In this document: piece after piece, positions 1 through 7,929 of the stretch
Numbering within the stretch: the stretch's first letter is position 1
Layout of the letters: the number at the start of each line of letters is the position of its first letter
Assembly (NCBI GenBank): GCA_025450095.1
Contig: JANWID010000091.1
Coordinates: 1 to 33,650 of the forward strand
Source: Bacteroidia bacterium
GTDB lineage: Bacteria > Bacteroidota > Bacteroidia > AKYH767-A > OLB10
Direction: 5' to 3'
Length of the DNA stretch: 33,650 nt
Program-made: the position numbers and the translations under genes
The notes under the pieces: generated by a model
Told to the model about the DNA's origin: nothing
Databases searched by the model: none
Seen by the model: only the letters and a program-made list of their open reading frames with translations

Positions 1-291
1 CACCTCTTTCCCATCTGCATCTTTTTGAGTGACTTTCATATTTTCAAATATGCCGTCCATTTTTTTAGCATCCTGGTATTGCTTAAATTTTACTTTGGCT
101 AAGTAGTCCCATCCGTCTCCATACTCCGGATTCTCCTTCAGCAATTTTTCAAGGTAGTCAACTGCCTCAGTAATTTTGTCTTTTTTAACCAGGTCATATG
201 CTTTTTCCATTTTCCGGTCCAGGGGGTTGGATTGTCCAAAGCCCTGGAATACCAAAAACATCAGCATAAACAAACAAGCAATTTTTTTCAT
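1..291 (-). CDS. Secreted TPR-type protein, N-terminal part (truncated by window edge)
   Basis: Reading minus from the ATG at 291, the frame stays open to the window edge, giving 97 residues. The start MKKIACLFMLMFLVFQGFGQ is a typical Bacteroidota signal peptide, probably cleaved after FGQ. The mature part (AYDLVKKDKITEAVDYLEKL, then ENPEYGDGWDYLAKVKF) has the helix-turn-helix spacing and the Y/G/A positions of tetratricopeptide repeats. I infer an exported protein-interaction scaffold; its function is unknown because the C-terminus is missing. It is the last minus-strand gene of the group that starts near 2011, but 132 bp separate it from the next gene, so it may have its own promoter. Confidence 0.7.
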   Translation of the reverse strand, partial: MKKIACLFMLMFLVFQGFGQSNPLDRKMEKAYDLVKKDKITEAVDYLEKLLKENPEYGDGWDYLAKVKFKQYQDAKKMDGIFENMKVTQKDADGKEV

Positions 292-423
292 AAGCGGAGT
301 GTGCACAGGTTGGTTTTTCGTGCGAAACAAAGGTAAATTTATTAGGATATAAATTTACAACCGTTATGAATTTTTAGTGATTCAGTGATAGTCAATAAAA
401 TAAAGATGCCGGGTAAAAAGATT

Positions 424-750
424 TTAGTGTACCTCGGCATGATGAAGGCAAAGTTCTGCACATTCACGGCACATCTGGGCGCATTTTTTACAATGCTCAT
501 GATGATGCTTTTCACATTCCTCGGCGCACCGGTCACACATGTCAACACATAACCGCAACAACATTTCGGCATTTTCCGAATCCCGCTCCAGTATTTTTGC
601 AGTCATATTACAGCAATCCGCGCAATCCTGATCCATCATCATGCATCGCTGTAAATCCTCTTTGTCCTTTTCAAACATACAGGCATCATAGCACCGCGTA
701 CACTCCGTTGCGCACGAATACAACTTTTCAATAACTTTAGAGTAATCCAT
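424..750 (-). CDS. Four-helix-bundle copper-binding protein (Csp/DUF326-like)
   Basis: This 108-residue protein has 17 cysteines, mostly as CxxC, CxxxC or CxxCxxxC pairs on predicted helices (C13, 17, 20, 24, 36, 43, 46, 47, 68, 72, 75, 79, 87, 90, 94, 97, 101), plus a His cluster around 82-86 and 103-108. That pattern is typical of the bacterial copper storage proteins (Csp), whose four-helix bundles bind many Cu(I) ions through inward-facing Cys thiolates. There is no signal peptide or Tat motif, so a cytosolic Csp3-type store is most likely. The gene starts 12 bp after the phosphoribosyltransferase stop, so the two are probably co-transcribed. A second, more divergent family member lies at 10294-10638. 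Family assignment is strong; metal specificity is inferred. Confidence 0.85.
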   Translation of the reverse strand: MDYSKVIEKLYSCATECTRCYDACMFEKDKEDLQRCMMMDQDCADCCNMTAKILERDSENAEMLLRLCVDMCDRCAEECEKHHHEHCKKCAQMCRECAELCLHHAEVH

Positions 751-762
751 AATGTTAATATT

Positions 763-1395
763 TTATGCGGCACTTTCCAGGCGGTTGGCTGCCTTTCGTA
801 ACTGGATTATTTCCCGGTCACTTATTTTTGAAAAATTCAGATAATTTATGCTTACATCCACATTATTCACGGTATGCAGGCAAACAAAATCATCCACAAA
901 CTTTTCTATTCTGGCGGCAGCTTCCAAAGCTGCAACCGGAACCACGACTGCAATTTTTGATGGCTTCATATTTTTCACCATCCTGATCGCCGACAACATT
1001 GTATTCCCGGATGCAATACCATCATCAACTATGATTGCATATTTCCCTTCAACGGGAACCGAAATATGATCTTCTGCAAATAATTTGCACTGCGACCTCA
1101 ATGCTTTGCGGATCCGGGTGACTTCATTTTGAATATACACATCCGGTACATTAAGTCTTTCATCGATTATTTGATCTGTGAGAGTTACAGCTCCAACAGA
1201 GGGTTTTCCGTTTACAGGATTATTTATTTTTTTCGCAAATACCAACTCCAGCGGAAATCCATAATCTTTAGCAAGGTAGTATCCGATTGGAACACCTCCG
1301 CCCGGAATTGCAAAAATTACCGCATTCTTTTCCCTGAAATTTTTCATCAGGGGAATCAAACGCAATGCTGCGTCAAATCGATCTGTAAAAAACAT
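763..1395 (-). CDS. Phosphoribosyltransferase-domain protein
   Basis: A 210-residue type I phosphoribosyltransferase fold. Residues around 29-38 (FAIPGGGVPIGYYLA) form the N-terminal glycine-rich loop, and YAIIVDDGIASGNTM near 120-134 is the PRPP-binding motif with its paired Asp and Gly-x-Ala-Ser-Gly. It resembles the stand-alone PRTase proteins of about 210-220 residues (ComF/Rv0571c-like) whose substrates are not established, rather than hypoxanthine, adenine or orotate PRTases, because the usual base-recognition tail is absent. Those relatives often sit beside stress or hydrolase genes; here the neighbour is a copper-storage-like protein 12 bp downstream. The start is the ATG at 1395. The catalytic motif is seen; the substrate is unknown. 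Confidence 0.85.
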   Translation of the reverse strand: MFFTDRFDAALRLIPLMKNFREKNAVIFAIPGGGVPIGYYLAKDYGFPLELVFAKKINNPVNGKPSVGAVTLTDQIIDERLNVPDVYIQNEVTRIRKALRSQCKLFAEDHISVPVEGKYAIIVDDGIASGNTMLSAIRMVKNMKPSKIAVVVPVAALEAAARIEKFVDDFVCLHTVNNVDVSINYLNFSKISDREIIQLRKAANRLESAA

Positions 1396-1439
1396 AAGTT
1401 AAAATTTAAAAAAGTAGTGTGTATAATTAACCGGCGTTA

Positions 1440-1658
1440 TTAAAACAACATCACGTATTCCTGGGGAGGGCTCTCCGGTTTAACCGGAGGTGGATTATCA
1501 ATCCGGGTTGGATCTGTTTTGCCGGGTTCTGATATCCGGGTAGGATCCACCTTCCCGGGTTCATTCCCTCCCGGGCGCGGAGCCGTAGGATCCGGATTTT
1601 TGTCCGGTTTTACGGGAATATCCTTTTGCGGTTTATTTGGGGGATCTTGCATTTTCAT
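1440..1658 (-). CDS. Proline-rich small protein, unknown
   Basis: A 72-residue, highly charged and proline-rich protein with no predicted membrane segment or signal peptide. It contains a short internal duplication: GKVDPTRISEP followed by GKTDPTRIDNP (about residues 35-55). Composition suggests an intrinsically disordered chain. It lies 44 bp upstream of the phosphoribosyltransferase and 47 bp downstream of the DUF6799 gene, all in the same direction, so it may belong to the same transcript. No family is recognised. Its low-complexity composition means the reading frame could be fortuitous, but the fit between its neighbours and an ATG start favour a real gene. Confidence 0.5.
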   Translation of the reverse strand: MKMQDPPNKPQKDIPVKPDKNPDPTAPRPGGNEPGKVDPTRISEPGKTDPTRIDNPPPVKPESPPQEYVMLF

Positions 1659-1705
1659 AGCTGATTTATTTTTAAGTTAAAAACCGTTTACTTCATTACA
1701 GAAAT

Positions 1706-2011
1706 CTAATACGGTTCTTTAATAGTTTTATCCTTTGGATTTTCTTTCATCAACATGCCATCCTTATCAACACAATCGCCTTCGCTGAGCACAACCTTAC
1801 TTCCATCCTGAGTCAAAACGGTACCGTCTGTTTTAATAATGGTTCCGTTAGAAAGCGTTACATCCGAGCTGATGGCAACTCCATCCTGAACAATTCGTAA
1901 AACTCCGTCTTTCATTTCAGCACAGTAACTGTTTGCAAGTTTGTTCGGCAAATCGTTAATTGCGTTTAACGACAAAATGCCCGCGGCGATAATAAAGAGT
2001 AATGATTTCAT
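1706..2011 (-). CDS. DUF6799-domain secreted protein
   Basis: A 101-residue protein with a hydrophobic N-terminus (MKSLLFIIAAGILSLNA) that looks like a signal peptide. The rest carries the repetitive DUF6799 pattern: a Met-Lys-Asp-Gly start, then repeated xxDGT/xxDGS turns (KDGVL, SNGTIIKTDGTVLTQDGS) and a terminal EGDCVDKDG. Proteins of this family are small exported Bacteroidota proteins of unknown function. It is the first gene downstream of the TPP riboswitch/terminator unit at 2207-2340, about 195 nt from it, which makes it the only candidate for riboswitch control in the window; that link is an inference. Assignment to the family is good, function unknown. Confidence 0.75.
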   Translation of the reverse strand: MKSLLFIIAAGILSLNAINDLPNKLANSYCAEMKDGVLRIVQDGVAISSDVTLSNGTIIKTDGTVLTQDGSKVVLSEGDCVDKDGMLMKENPKDKTIKEPY

Positions 2012-2206
2012 GGCAATTTGTTTTTAAATCTCTTCTCTGGTTATATTTCCATTCTTTCAGGGTATTATTAAATCGTAAATTTCATGCCAATAGGTTTTCA
2101 CTCTAAAAAACAGAATATTATGATTAACCATGCGTTATTCATGTGTACTTAATTTCCCATATTTTTTGCTTGTTATTTTCATTACAACTATCTAAAGGGA
2201 ATCTCT

Positions 2207-2240
2207 AAAAAAAAGAGGCCTCCACGCGTAGCGGGAGGCC
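2207..2240 (-). terminator. Intrinsic terminator behind the TPP riboswitch
   Basis: Reading minus, a GGCCTCC/GGAGGCC stem with an inner CGC/GCG extension encloses a 3-4 nt loop and is followed by TCTTTTTTTT. The strong GC stem and eight-T tract are typical of a Rho-independent terminator. It starts 15 nt after the riboswitch P1 helix, so it may act as a TPP-dependent attenuator for the gene at 1706-2011, or may simply end a short riboswitch RNA. Confidence 0.85.
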
Positions 2241-2254
2241 CTGTTTGTTTTCTA

Positions 2255-2340
2255 CTTTCCTTTCGCCAGCATTATCTGGTTCAAGTTGATGAGGATTTAT
2301 TCTCAGATTGCTCTTTTGAATCACTCCTAAATAGGAAACC
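2255..2340 (-). promoter_or_regulatory. TPP (thiamine pyrophosphate) riboswitch
   Basis: On the minus strand the segment contains the conserved THI-box landmarks in order: P1 5' arm TTTCC, P2/P3 core GGAGTG, the invariant CTGAGAAT box, an AATCC closing arm, then GAACCAGATAATGCTGGCGAAAGG ending with the P1 3' arm GGAAAG. CTGAGA and CCAGATAATGCTGGCG are the thiamine-binding sequences of the known aptamer. A terminator follows immediately. TPP riboswitches normally precede thiamine synthesis or transport genes; here the first gene downstream encodes a DUF6799 protein and nothing thiamine-related follows to the window edge. The aptamer identification is strong; what it regulates is not known. Confidence 0.92.
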
Positions 2341-2356
2341 TGACATACAACCTATT

Positions 2357-2385
2357 CAAATAATAATGCCAGAGCTATTGCAAAA
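2357..2385 (-). promoter_or_regulatory. Possible promoter for the riboswitch RNA
   Basis: On the minus strand TTTTG (2381-2385) precedes TATTATTTG (2357-2365), approximating the Bacteroidota -33 TTTG and -7 TAnnTTTG boxes. The predicted start near 2350 would fall just before the riboswitch P1 helix at 2340, which supports the call, but the -7 box is not an exact match. Confidence 0.4.
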
Positions 2386-2504
2386 TATAATTTGCTGATA
2401 CTTAAATGTATTTTAATTCGGGTCATTTTTATGGTGGGGAAATAGTTACAGCATGTGTTGTGATCCCGGAACGAAGTGAAACAATTTTTCCTCAAAGTCT
2501 GAAA

Positions 2505-2660
2505 TGTGAACACGGATTTAACGGATTAAGCAGATTTGCGCGGATTTGTTTTTTATAAAAAGATAAAAATTACAGACTGCTGCCTACTTTTTAAATATAT
2601 CTGTAATCTATACATCCGATTCTGCCGCGACAGGAATCTATAATCCGTATCACCACTTTG
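2505..2660. repeat. Degenerate copies of interspersed repeat families B and A
   Basis: 2505-2545 holds CGGATTTAACGGATT and GCGGATTTG blocks like the palindrome at 9049-9146 (family B). 2597-2650 holds TCTGTAATCTATACATCCGATT...ATCTATAATCCGTA, a diverged arm of the family A palindromes at 11194-11412 and 11886-12004. Both copies lack a well-matched partner arm. The rest of the 2012-2821 intergenic space, apart from the riboswitch unit, shows no gene I can support. Confidence 0.6.
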
Positions 2661-2821
2661 TGGATTAAATACCTCACTTTTTAAAATTCATTAAGTATTT
2701 CTTATTGAAAACAGGATCATTTCCGGTGGCTTCATTTTTGCCTTTTACCGACAGGATTTATGAAATACTTTGAAGCAGTCTTGAAATATAACAGAGCATT
2801 TCTTATCATTTTCAATTCTAA

Positions 2822-5212
2822 ATGCCACGGGTAAAACGTACGCTTTTATATACCACCGGTATCCTGGTGCTGATAGTAATTCTCATTATTGTTTTTCTTT
2901 CCCCTATCGTAAAATACCTGGTGGAAAAATATGATGTGCAATATACCGGCAGGGAAATTACAATGGATTTTGCTGTGGTGAATCCCCTTACGGGATATAT
3001 TTATTTCAATGATATCCGGATTCATGAACTGAAGAGCGATTCTGTATTTTTTTACAGTAATGGTTTGGGAATCGATTTCGCATTACAAAAGCTGTTTTCC
3101 AAAACCTACGAGATTACAAATCTGCGGCTCGACGGAACTAAAACAATCGTTGTTCAGTCAAGAGATAATTACAATTTCGACGACCTGGTCGCAAAACTAA
3201 ATTCTGCACCTAAAGACACCACACTTCCTCCGGTGCATTTTAACCTTTTGGATATAAAAATCCGGGACAGTGAATTCCATTTCCGGGACAGCCTGATTCC
3301 GGTAAACTATTTTGTGAAAAACCTGGATATCACTTCTGAAGGTGTGCGATGGGATAATGATTCCATCAACGCTGATTTCAGTTTTGAATCGGGAATAGGC
3401 TCAGGAACTATGGAGGGTCACCTTTCAGCAAACCTGGCTACAAAAAAATACATGCTGGCGCTGAAAGTAAATAAATTCGACCTGAACATCATCAACCAGT
3501 ACCTGAAGGACCTTACCAATTATGGAACTTTTCGAGCCTTTCTCGATGCTGATTTTACAAGTACAGGGTCAACTGAAAACGATGAAGACTTCACGCTAAA
3601 AGGTAATTTCATGCTCAGTGATTTTCATTTTGGAAAAACACGAACGGAAGATTATGCTTCATTCAAGCGACTTGCAGTTGGCATTACCGAACTTAGTCCT
3701 TCAAAATATATTTTCCACGGAGACTCATTGATCCTGGATCGCCCATTTTTTCGCTATGAAAAATATGATAGTCTCGATAACCTGCAGACAATGTTTGGCG
3801 AAGATGGATCCAACATTACAGCAGCACAGGCTGATTCGGCACAATTCAATATGATTATTGAGATTGCAGATTTTGTTAAAGATATATCCAGATATTTCTT
3901 TGATAGTCATTATAAGATCAACCGGCTTGCGGTGAACAATGCTAACTTGGAATATAATGATTATTCCCTCACCGAAAAATTTTCAATGGCACTGGATCCT
4001 TTCACTATTTATGCTGATTCAATTGATAAGAATCACAAAATTGTTCAGCTGACGCTGAAAGGTGATGTAAAACCATATGGTGAAGCTGCGGCATATATCG
4101 ATATTCATCCGCGCGACAGCAACACATTTGATCTGAACTACATCTTCGATAATATGTCGTTGCCCATGTTCAACCCCTATACGATCGCTTCAACTTCTTT
4201 TCCATTTGATCGCGGCAGGGTGAAAGCTAACGGCGACTGGAAAGTACGTCAGGGGAATATCGATAGTTACAATCATCTTGTAATCCTGGATCCCCGTCTC
4301 ACAAAAAAACTTCGCAACAAAGAAACACCTTCTATTCCTATGCGGCTCGTGCTTGCACTGACCCGCGAACAAGGTAATGTGATCGATTATGAAATACCTA
4401 TTAAAGGAGATCTTAAGGATCCTAAATTCAAAATAGGAGATGTCATTACTGATATCCTCGAAAATATTTTTGTGAAACCCGTCCGGACTAACTACAGAGT
4501 TCACGTCAAGCATGTAGAATCAGAAATTGAAAAATCACTTTCGTTAAAATGGCCCATGCGCAAGAGCACATTGCTGGACTCACAGGAAAAGTTCATTGAA
4601 AAAATGTCGGAGTTCCTGAAAGAGAACCCGGAGGCTTCCATCGATATTTATCCACAGCAATTTGAAGCTAAGGAAAAGGAATACATCCTGTTATTCGAAG
4701 CAAGGAAACGTTACTACATACATGAGTTTAATAAAACGCCACAGACTTTTAACGAAGAAGATTCAGCTGAAGTGGAAAAGATGTCTGTTAAGGATAAAGC
4801 CTTCGAATATTATATTCATGCAAATATCAAGGATTCTTTAAAATTCACAATCCAGGAAAAATGCGCACAGCTTATTTCAAAGGAAGAAGTGAATCGTAAA
4901 TATGCACAACTTTTACAACAGCGAAAAATAAAGTTCCTGAATTTTTTCACTGGCCTCGACGTAAATAAGCAGATTCATTTCCATGCATCGAAAGATGTAA
5001 TTCCTTTTAACGGTTTTTCATTTTTTAAGATCTCTTATTCCGGCGAACTACCCAAATCATTAGAGAAAGCATACAATGAAATTGATGACCTGAATGAAAA
5101 GCCACCCCGCGAGAAATTCCGTAAAGACCGCGAAAAGAAAGTTCCAGCACCAGATATCGATCCAAATGTCAAAAAAGAATCCAACAGTCAGCTACCCCAA
5201 GGTAAGCTTTAA
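2822..5212 (+). CDS. AsmA-like / DUF748-domain membrane-anchored protein
   Basis: A 796-residue protein with one N-terminal membrane anchor (about residues 9-31, very rich in Leu/Ile/Val) and a long periplasmic part. The stretch DYAVQYTGREITMDFAVVNP-type N-terminus followed by repeated beta-rich segments (SDSVFFYSNGLGIDFALQKL, NLRLDGTKTIVVQSRDNYNF, FNLLDIKIRDSEFHFRDSL) is the pattern of DUF748/AsmA-like proteins, relatives of YhdP/TamB/YicH that build long grooves for lipid or envelope transport. Near 580-640 a segment (SLKWPMRKSTLLDSQEKFIE then ASIDIYPQQ) recalls the OmpA-like tail seen in DUF748 proteins. The C-terminus is highly charged. It overlaps the UbiA gene by 47 bp, so the two are probably coupled; a role in moving the lipid product of the downstream cluster is only a hypothesis. 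Confidence 0.8.
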   Translation: MPRVKRTLLYTTGILVLIVILIIVFLSPIVKYLVEKYDVQYTGREITMDFAVVNPLTGYIYFNDIRIHELKSDSVFFYSNGLGIDFALQKLFSKTYEITNLRLDGTKTIVVQSRDNYNFDDLVAKLNSAPKDTTLPPVHFNLLDIKIRDSEFHFRDSLIPVNYFVKNLDITSEGVRWDNDSINADFSFESGIGSGTMEGHLSANLATKKYMLALKVNKFDLNIINQYLKDLTNYGTFRAFLDADFTSTGSTENDEDFTLKGNFMLSDFHFGKTRTEDYASFKRLAVGITELSPSKYIFHGDSLILDRPFFRYEKYDSLDNLQTMFGEDGSNITAAQADSAQFNMIIEIADFVKDISRYFFDSHYKINRLAVNNANLEYNDYSLTEKFSMALDPFTIYADSIDKNHKIVQLTLKGDVKPYGEAAAYIDIHPRDSNTFDLNYIFDNMSLPMFNPYTIASTSFPFDRGRVKANGDWKVRQGNIDSYNHLVILDPRLTKKLRNKETPSIPMRLVLALTREQGNVIDYEIPIKGDLKDPKFKIGDVITDILENIFVKPVRTNYRVHVKHVESEIEKSLSLKWPMRKSTLLDSQEKFIEKMSEFLKENPEASIDIYPQQFEAKEKEYILLFEARKRYYIHEFNKTPQTFNEEDSAEVEKMSVKDKAFEYYIHANIKDSLKFTIQEKCAQLISKEEVNRKYAQLLQQRKIKFLNFFTGLDVNKQIHFHASKDVIPFNGFSFFKISYSGELPKSLEKAYNEIDDLNEKPPREKFRKDREKKVPAPDIDPNVKKESNSQLPQGKL

Positions 5213-6095
5213 CACAGTCACCGATCCGTTAGTGAAATTCGCAGGAAAGTATCAGAATACGCTGATCCTTTTGCGGTTTCACTTTTCATTATTCCTGTTG
5301 CCCGTTACACTGTTTTCATTTTATTATGCGCACGCATTTCCAGGTATAGAATCTTTGCTCATGCTTATTATATGGCATGTTTTGATTTTCCCTTCCAGCA
5401 ATGGTTATAACAGCTGGCATGATCGTGACACGGGTCCTATCGGCGGACTTGCTGCACCCCCGTTACCCGATCGTTCACTTTTGAATGCCTGTAACCTGAT
5501 GGATGCTCTTGCTTTAATCCTATCACTGTTGATTAGCTTGCCATTTTGCATTATGGCTGCATGCTATATACTGGCCTCAAGACTTTATAGCAATCGTAAA
5601 ACACGATTGAAAAAATTCCCGATTTCCGGTTTCCTCATAGTTTTTATTTTCCAGGGATTCTGGGTTTTCATGGCAAATATTACGGCGTTGAATTCAGATC
5701 CGTTTATCACTTCAGCTTTGCTGGCAGCACTGGCGAGTTCGTTTTTCGTTGGTGCATTGTACCCGGTAACACAGGTTTACCAGCATGAATCCGATGCAGC
5801 CGATGGCGTTGTATCATTCAGCATGATGCTGGGGAAAAAAACCACCTTTCTGTTTACTGCTTTCATGTTTACATGTGCTGCGGTTTGCCTGTATTTGCTT
5901 TTTACTGCTGAAAATCAACTCTACAATTTTATGCTATTCAACTGGATGATGCTTCCGGCAATGATTTTCTTTCTGGTGTGGAGTATCCGGTCATTCCGCA
6001 ATCCTTCATTAATCAATTTTATAAATACCATGATTCTCATTATGTGTTCTTCTTTAATGCTTAACCTTTATTTTATTATTCTTTTACTACGATAA
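5166..6095 (+). CDS. UbiA-family prenyltransferase
   Basis: A 309-residue polytopic membrane protein with about eight hydrophobic segments. Residues 79-88 (NGYNSWHDRD, followed by TGPIGG) match the first Asp-rich motif (NxxxDxxxD-like, here HDRD) of UbiA prenyltransferases, and YQHESDAADG near 208-217 fits the second motif, both of which bind the Mg-prenyl diphosphate. UbiA enzymes move a prenyl chain onto an aromatic acceptor, or in some cases reduce/cyclise prenyl chains. I chose the ATG at 5166; an upstream in-frame ATG at 5094 would add 24 strongly basic residues lying wholly within the preceding gene. The type III PKS start is only 3 bp downstream, so a coordinated role in a phenolic or quinone lipid is likely. 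The first motif lacks one canonical Asp, so the acceptor is uncertain. Confidence 0.85.
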   Translation: MSKKNPTVSYPKVSFNTVTDPLVKFAGKYQNTLILLRFHFSLFLLPVTLFSFYYAHAFPGIESLLMLIIWHVLIFPSSNGYNSWHDRDTGPIGGLAAPPLPDRSLLNACNLMDALALILSLLISLPFCIMAACYILASRLYSNRKTRLKKFPISGFLIVFIFQGFWVFMANITALNSDPFITSALLAALASSFFVGALYPVTQVYQHESDAADGVVSFSMMLGKKTTFLFTAFMFTCAAVCLYLLFTAENQLYNFMLFNWMMLPAMIFFLVWSIRSFRNPSLINFINTMILIMCSSLMLNLYFIILLLR

Positions 6096-6098
6096 ATT

Positions 6099-7256
6099 AT
6101 GCCTTACATTTCCGATATCGCAACCGCAGTTCCGGGTCATGTGCTCAATAATGAAGAAGTGATTTCTTACTATTCAGCACTACTGAACAGAAGGGATGAA
6201 CACACATTGAGTAAACGTATTTCTACGCTCGTGTCTCATTCTTATATTGAACGACGCTATAGCTGTCTTCCGGATTTCAACACAAATCATTTCGAGCTTT
6301 TTGAACCTGGCAATACCAATCCGGATTTAGGTAAACGTCTTTCCGTTTATCATGAAAAGATATTACCACTTGCAGTTGAAGCAGTGGACTCGTTGTTGCT
6401 AAGGAGTCGTACCGACATAAAATCAATAACCCACATTATCACCGTGAGTTGTACCGGCATGTCAGCTCCGGGACTTGAATTCCGGCTTGCTGATCATTAC
6501 AATATACTGCAGGTTGAAAAAACGGCATTAAATTACATGGGATGTTATGCTGCAATAAAGGCCATCCGTGAAGCCGATTATATTGCCCGCGCACAACCTG
6601 ACGCTAAGGTCCTGGTGGTATGCGCCGAATTATGCTCGTTGCATTTCAACAATTCAACCGTAATGGAAGAAGTGATTGCCAACCTGCTTTTTGCCGATGG
6701 TGCTGCCGCTCTTCTTGTAATGGGGGATAATGTAACTGTATCTTCAGAAGTTCCCGGTTTTCATATCGACGCTACCGGTACATCTGCCATACCCGGCACC
6801 ATGGATCTGATGACCTGGAACATTACTCCGTCAGCATTCCGGATGTACCTCAACCGGCAGATCTCTGATAGTATACGTCAGCATGTGGGTGAAGCCATGC
6901 GAAACTTTCTTGATGAAGATGTTGCAGAAGCTGATTGTTGGGCCATTCACCCGGGAGGAATCCGCATCCTGAAAGCTGTGCAGGAAGCCTTGCAGCTTCC
7001 ACACGAAAAAATGGCGGCATCATTGGAAATTCTTCAGCTTTATGGAAACATGTCGTCACCAACCGTATTATTCATCCTTCAGAAAATATTCAGCCGGTTA
7101 AGAAAACAGGCAGTAATGCTTCGCAAAAATAAAATTGTAGCGTGTGCATTTGGCCCTGGAATTAATATTGAAATGCTGCGGCTCTCGCCTGTATATGTTA
7201 AACAAAAACTGAATCATTATATACCATCTCATGCAGTTCCGAACCCGGTCTTTTGA
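6099..7256 (+). CDS. Type III polyketide synthase (chalcone/stilbene synthase-like)
   Basis: A 385-residue thiolase-fold synthase, the normal size for bacterial type III PKSs. The Cys-His-Asn triad is intact: C149 in NYMGCYAA, H284 in WAIHPGG and N317 in YGNMSSPT; FGPGI near 351-355 matches the C-terminal GxGPG signature. These enzymes condense malonyl-CoA onto a starter acyl-CoA and cyclise the product to resorcinols, pyrones or phloroglucinols. HFNNSTVMEEVIANLLFADGAAA is the conserved active-site rim. It lies 3 bp after the UbiA gene and overlaps the next gene by 26 bp. The srs cluster of Streptomyces, with PKS, methyltransferase and flavoprotein, makes methylated alkylresorcinols and quinones and is the nearest known analogue. 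Starter unit and product are not inferable here. Confidence 0.93.
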   Translation: MPYISDIATAVPGHVLNNEEVISYYSALLNRRDEHTLSKRISTLVSHSYIERRYSCLPDFNTNHFELFEPGNTNPDLGKRLSVYHEKILPLAVEAVDSLLLRSRTDIKSITHIITVSCTGMSAPGLEFRLADHYNILQVEKTALNYMGCYAAIKAIREADYIARAQPDAKVLVVCAELCSLHFNNSTVMEEVIANLLFADGAAALLVMGDNVTVSSEVPGFHIDATGTSAIPGTMDLMTWNITPSAFRMYLNRQISDSIRQHVGEAMRNFLDEDVAEADCWAIHPGGIRILKAVQEALQLPHEKMAASLEILQLYGNMSSPTVLFILQKIFSRLRKQAVMLRKNKIVACAFGPGINIEMLRLSPVYVKQKLNHYIPSHAVPNPVF

Positions 7257-7929
7257 AAAGGAATTTCTCGATAATAAGAATATAGCGGAAGAGGATCTAT
7301 TCCGTAACCTGAAAGAATTAGATATAATAAATAAATTACTCGGCGGATATCGTGTAACTGTAAAGAGTTTGAAAAAAGTTATCCGCACCGGCAGATCTTT
7401 TCATTCCATTCTTGATATCGGTTTTGGAGGAGGTGATTCCATCCGGCAGCTTGCGAATTTTGCAAAGCAAAGAAATATTCAAATATTTCTTCATGGTGTC
7501 GATTACAAGCCGGAATGCCTTGCTTACGCGGAAAAAAATCTTGCAGGCATCAATAACAAAAAATTGCATTGCATTGATTACCGCCAGATCCCTCCCGGTT
7601 TCTTCGACTCCATTGATATAATTCATTGCAGTCTGTTCCTTCATCACCTTAATGAAGCTGAAATTGTCAGGTTGTTCCGGATTGCTTTGCTTCATGATTG
7701 CACCCTGGTCATAAATGATTTGCACCGCAATTGGTTTGCTTATTATGCAATCCGGATGCTTACCACATTTTTTTCGAAATCATGGCTGGTGAAAAATGAT
7801 GCCCCCGTTAGTGTAAAACGTGGCTTTTCCAGGAAGGAACTTGAAGAATTATTATCACTGGCTGGCTTTACCCATTATGAAATAAAGTGGTGCTGGGCTT
7901 TCCGTTATCTTGTAATCGCATACTCATGA
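7231..7929 (+). CDS. Class I SAM-dependent methyltransferase
   Basis: A 232-residue protein with motif I ILDIGFGGGDS (about 60-70), which binds S-adenosylmethionine, an acidic residue in GVDYKPECLAYAEKN (motif II), IHCSLFLHHLNEAEIVRLFR (motif IV/post) and a typical downstream beta-hairpin region. It overlaps the PKS gene by 26 bp and the oxidoreductase gene by 4 bp (ATGA), a strong sign of translational coupling. By analogy to SrsB-type enzymes, it likely O- or C-methylates the PKS product; this is inferred from context. Confidence 0.88.
   Translation: MQFRTRSFEKEFLDNKNIAEEDLFRNLKELDIINKLLGGYRVTVKSLKKVIRTGRSFHSILDIGFGGGDSIRQLANFAKQRNIQIFLHGVDYKPECLAYAEKNLAGINNKKLHCIDYRQIPPGFFDSIDIIHCSLFLHHLNEAEIVRLFRIALLHDCTLVINDLHRNWFAYYAIRMLTTFFSKSWLVKNDAPVSVKRGFSRKELEELLSLAGFTHYEIKWCWAFRYLVIAYS

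Noticed and set aside
1129..1443. Plus-strand open frame opposite the phosphoribosyltransferase
   Set aside because: Shadow of a real gene with a clear PRPP motif.
2134..2181. 15-codon minus-strand frame after the riboswitch terminator
   Set aside because: Short, with poor ribosome-binding site; no support beyond position.
5094..5165. Upstream start for UbiA
   Set aside because: It adds a basic tail within the DUF748 gene; the ATG at 5166 fits better.
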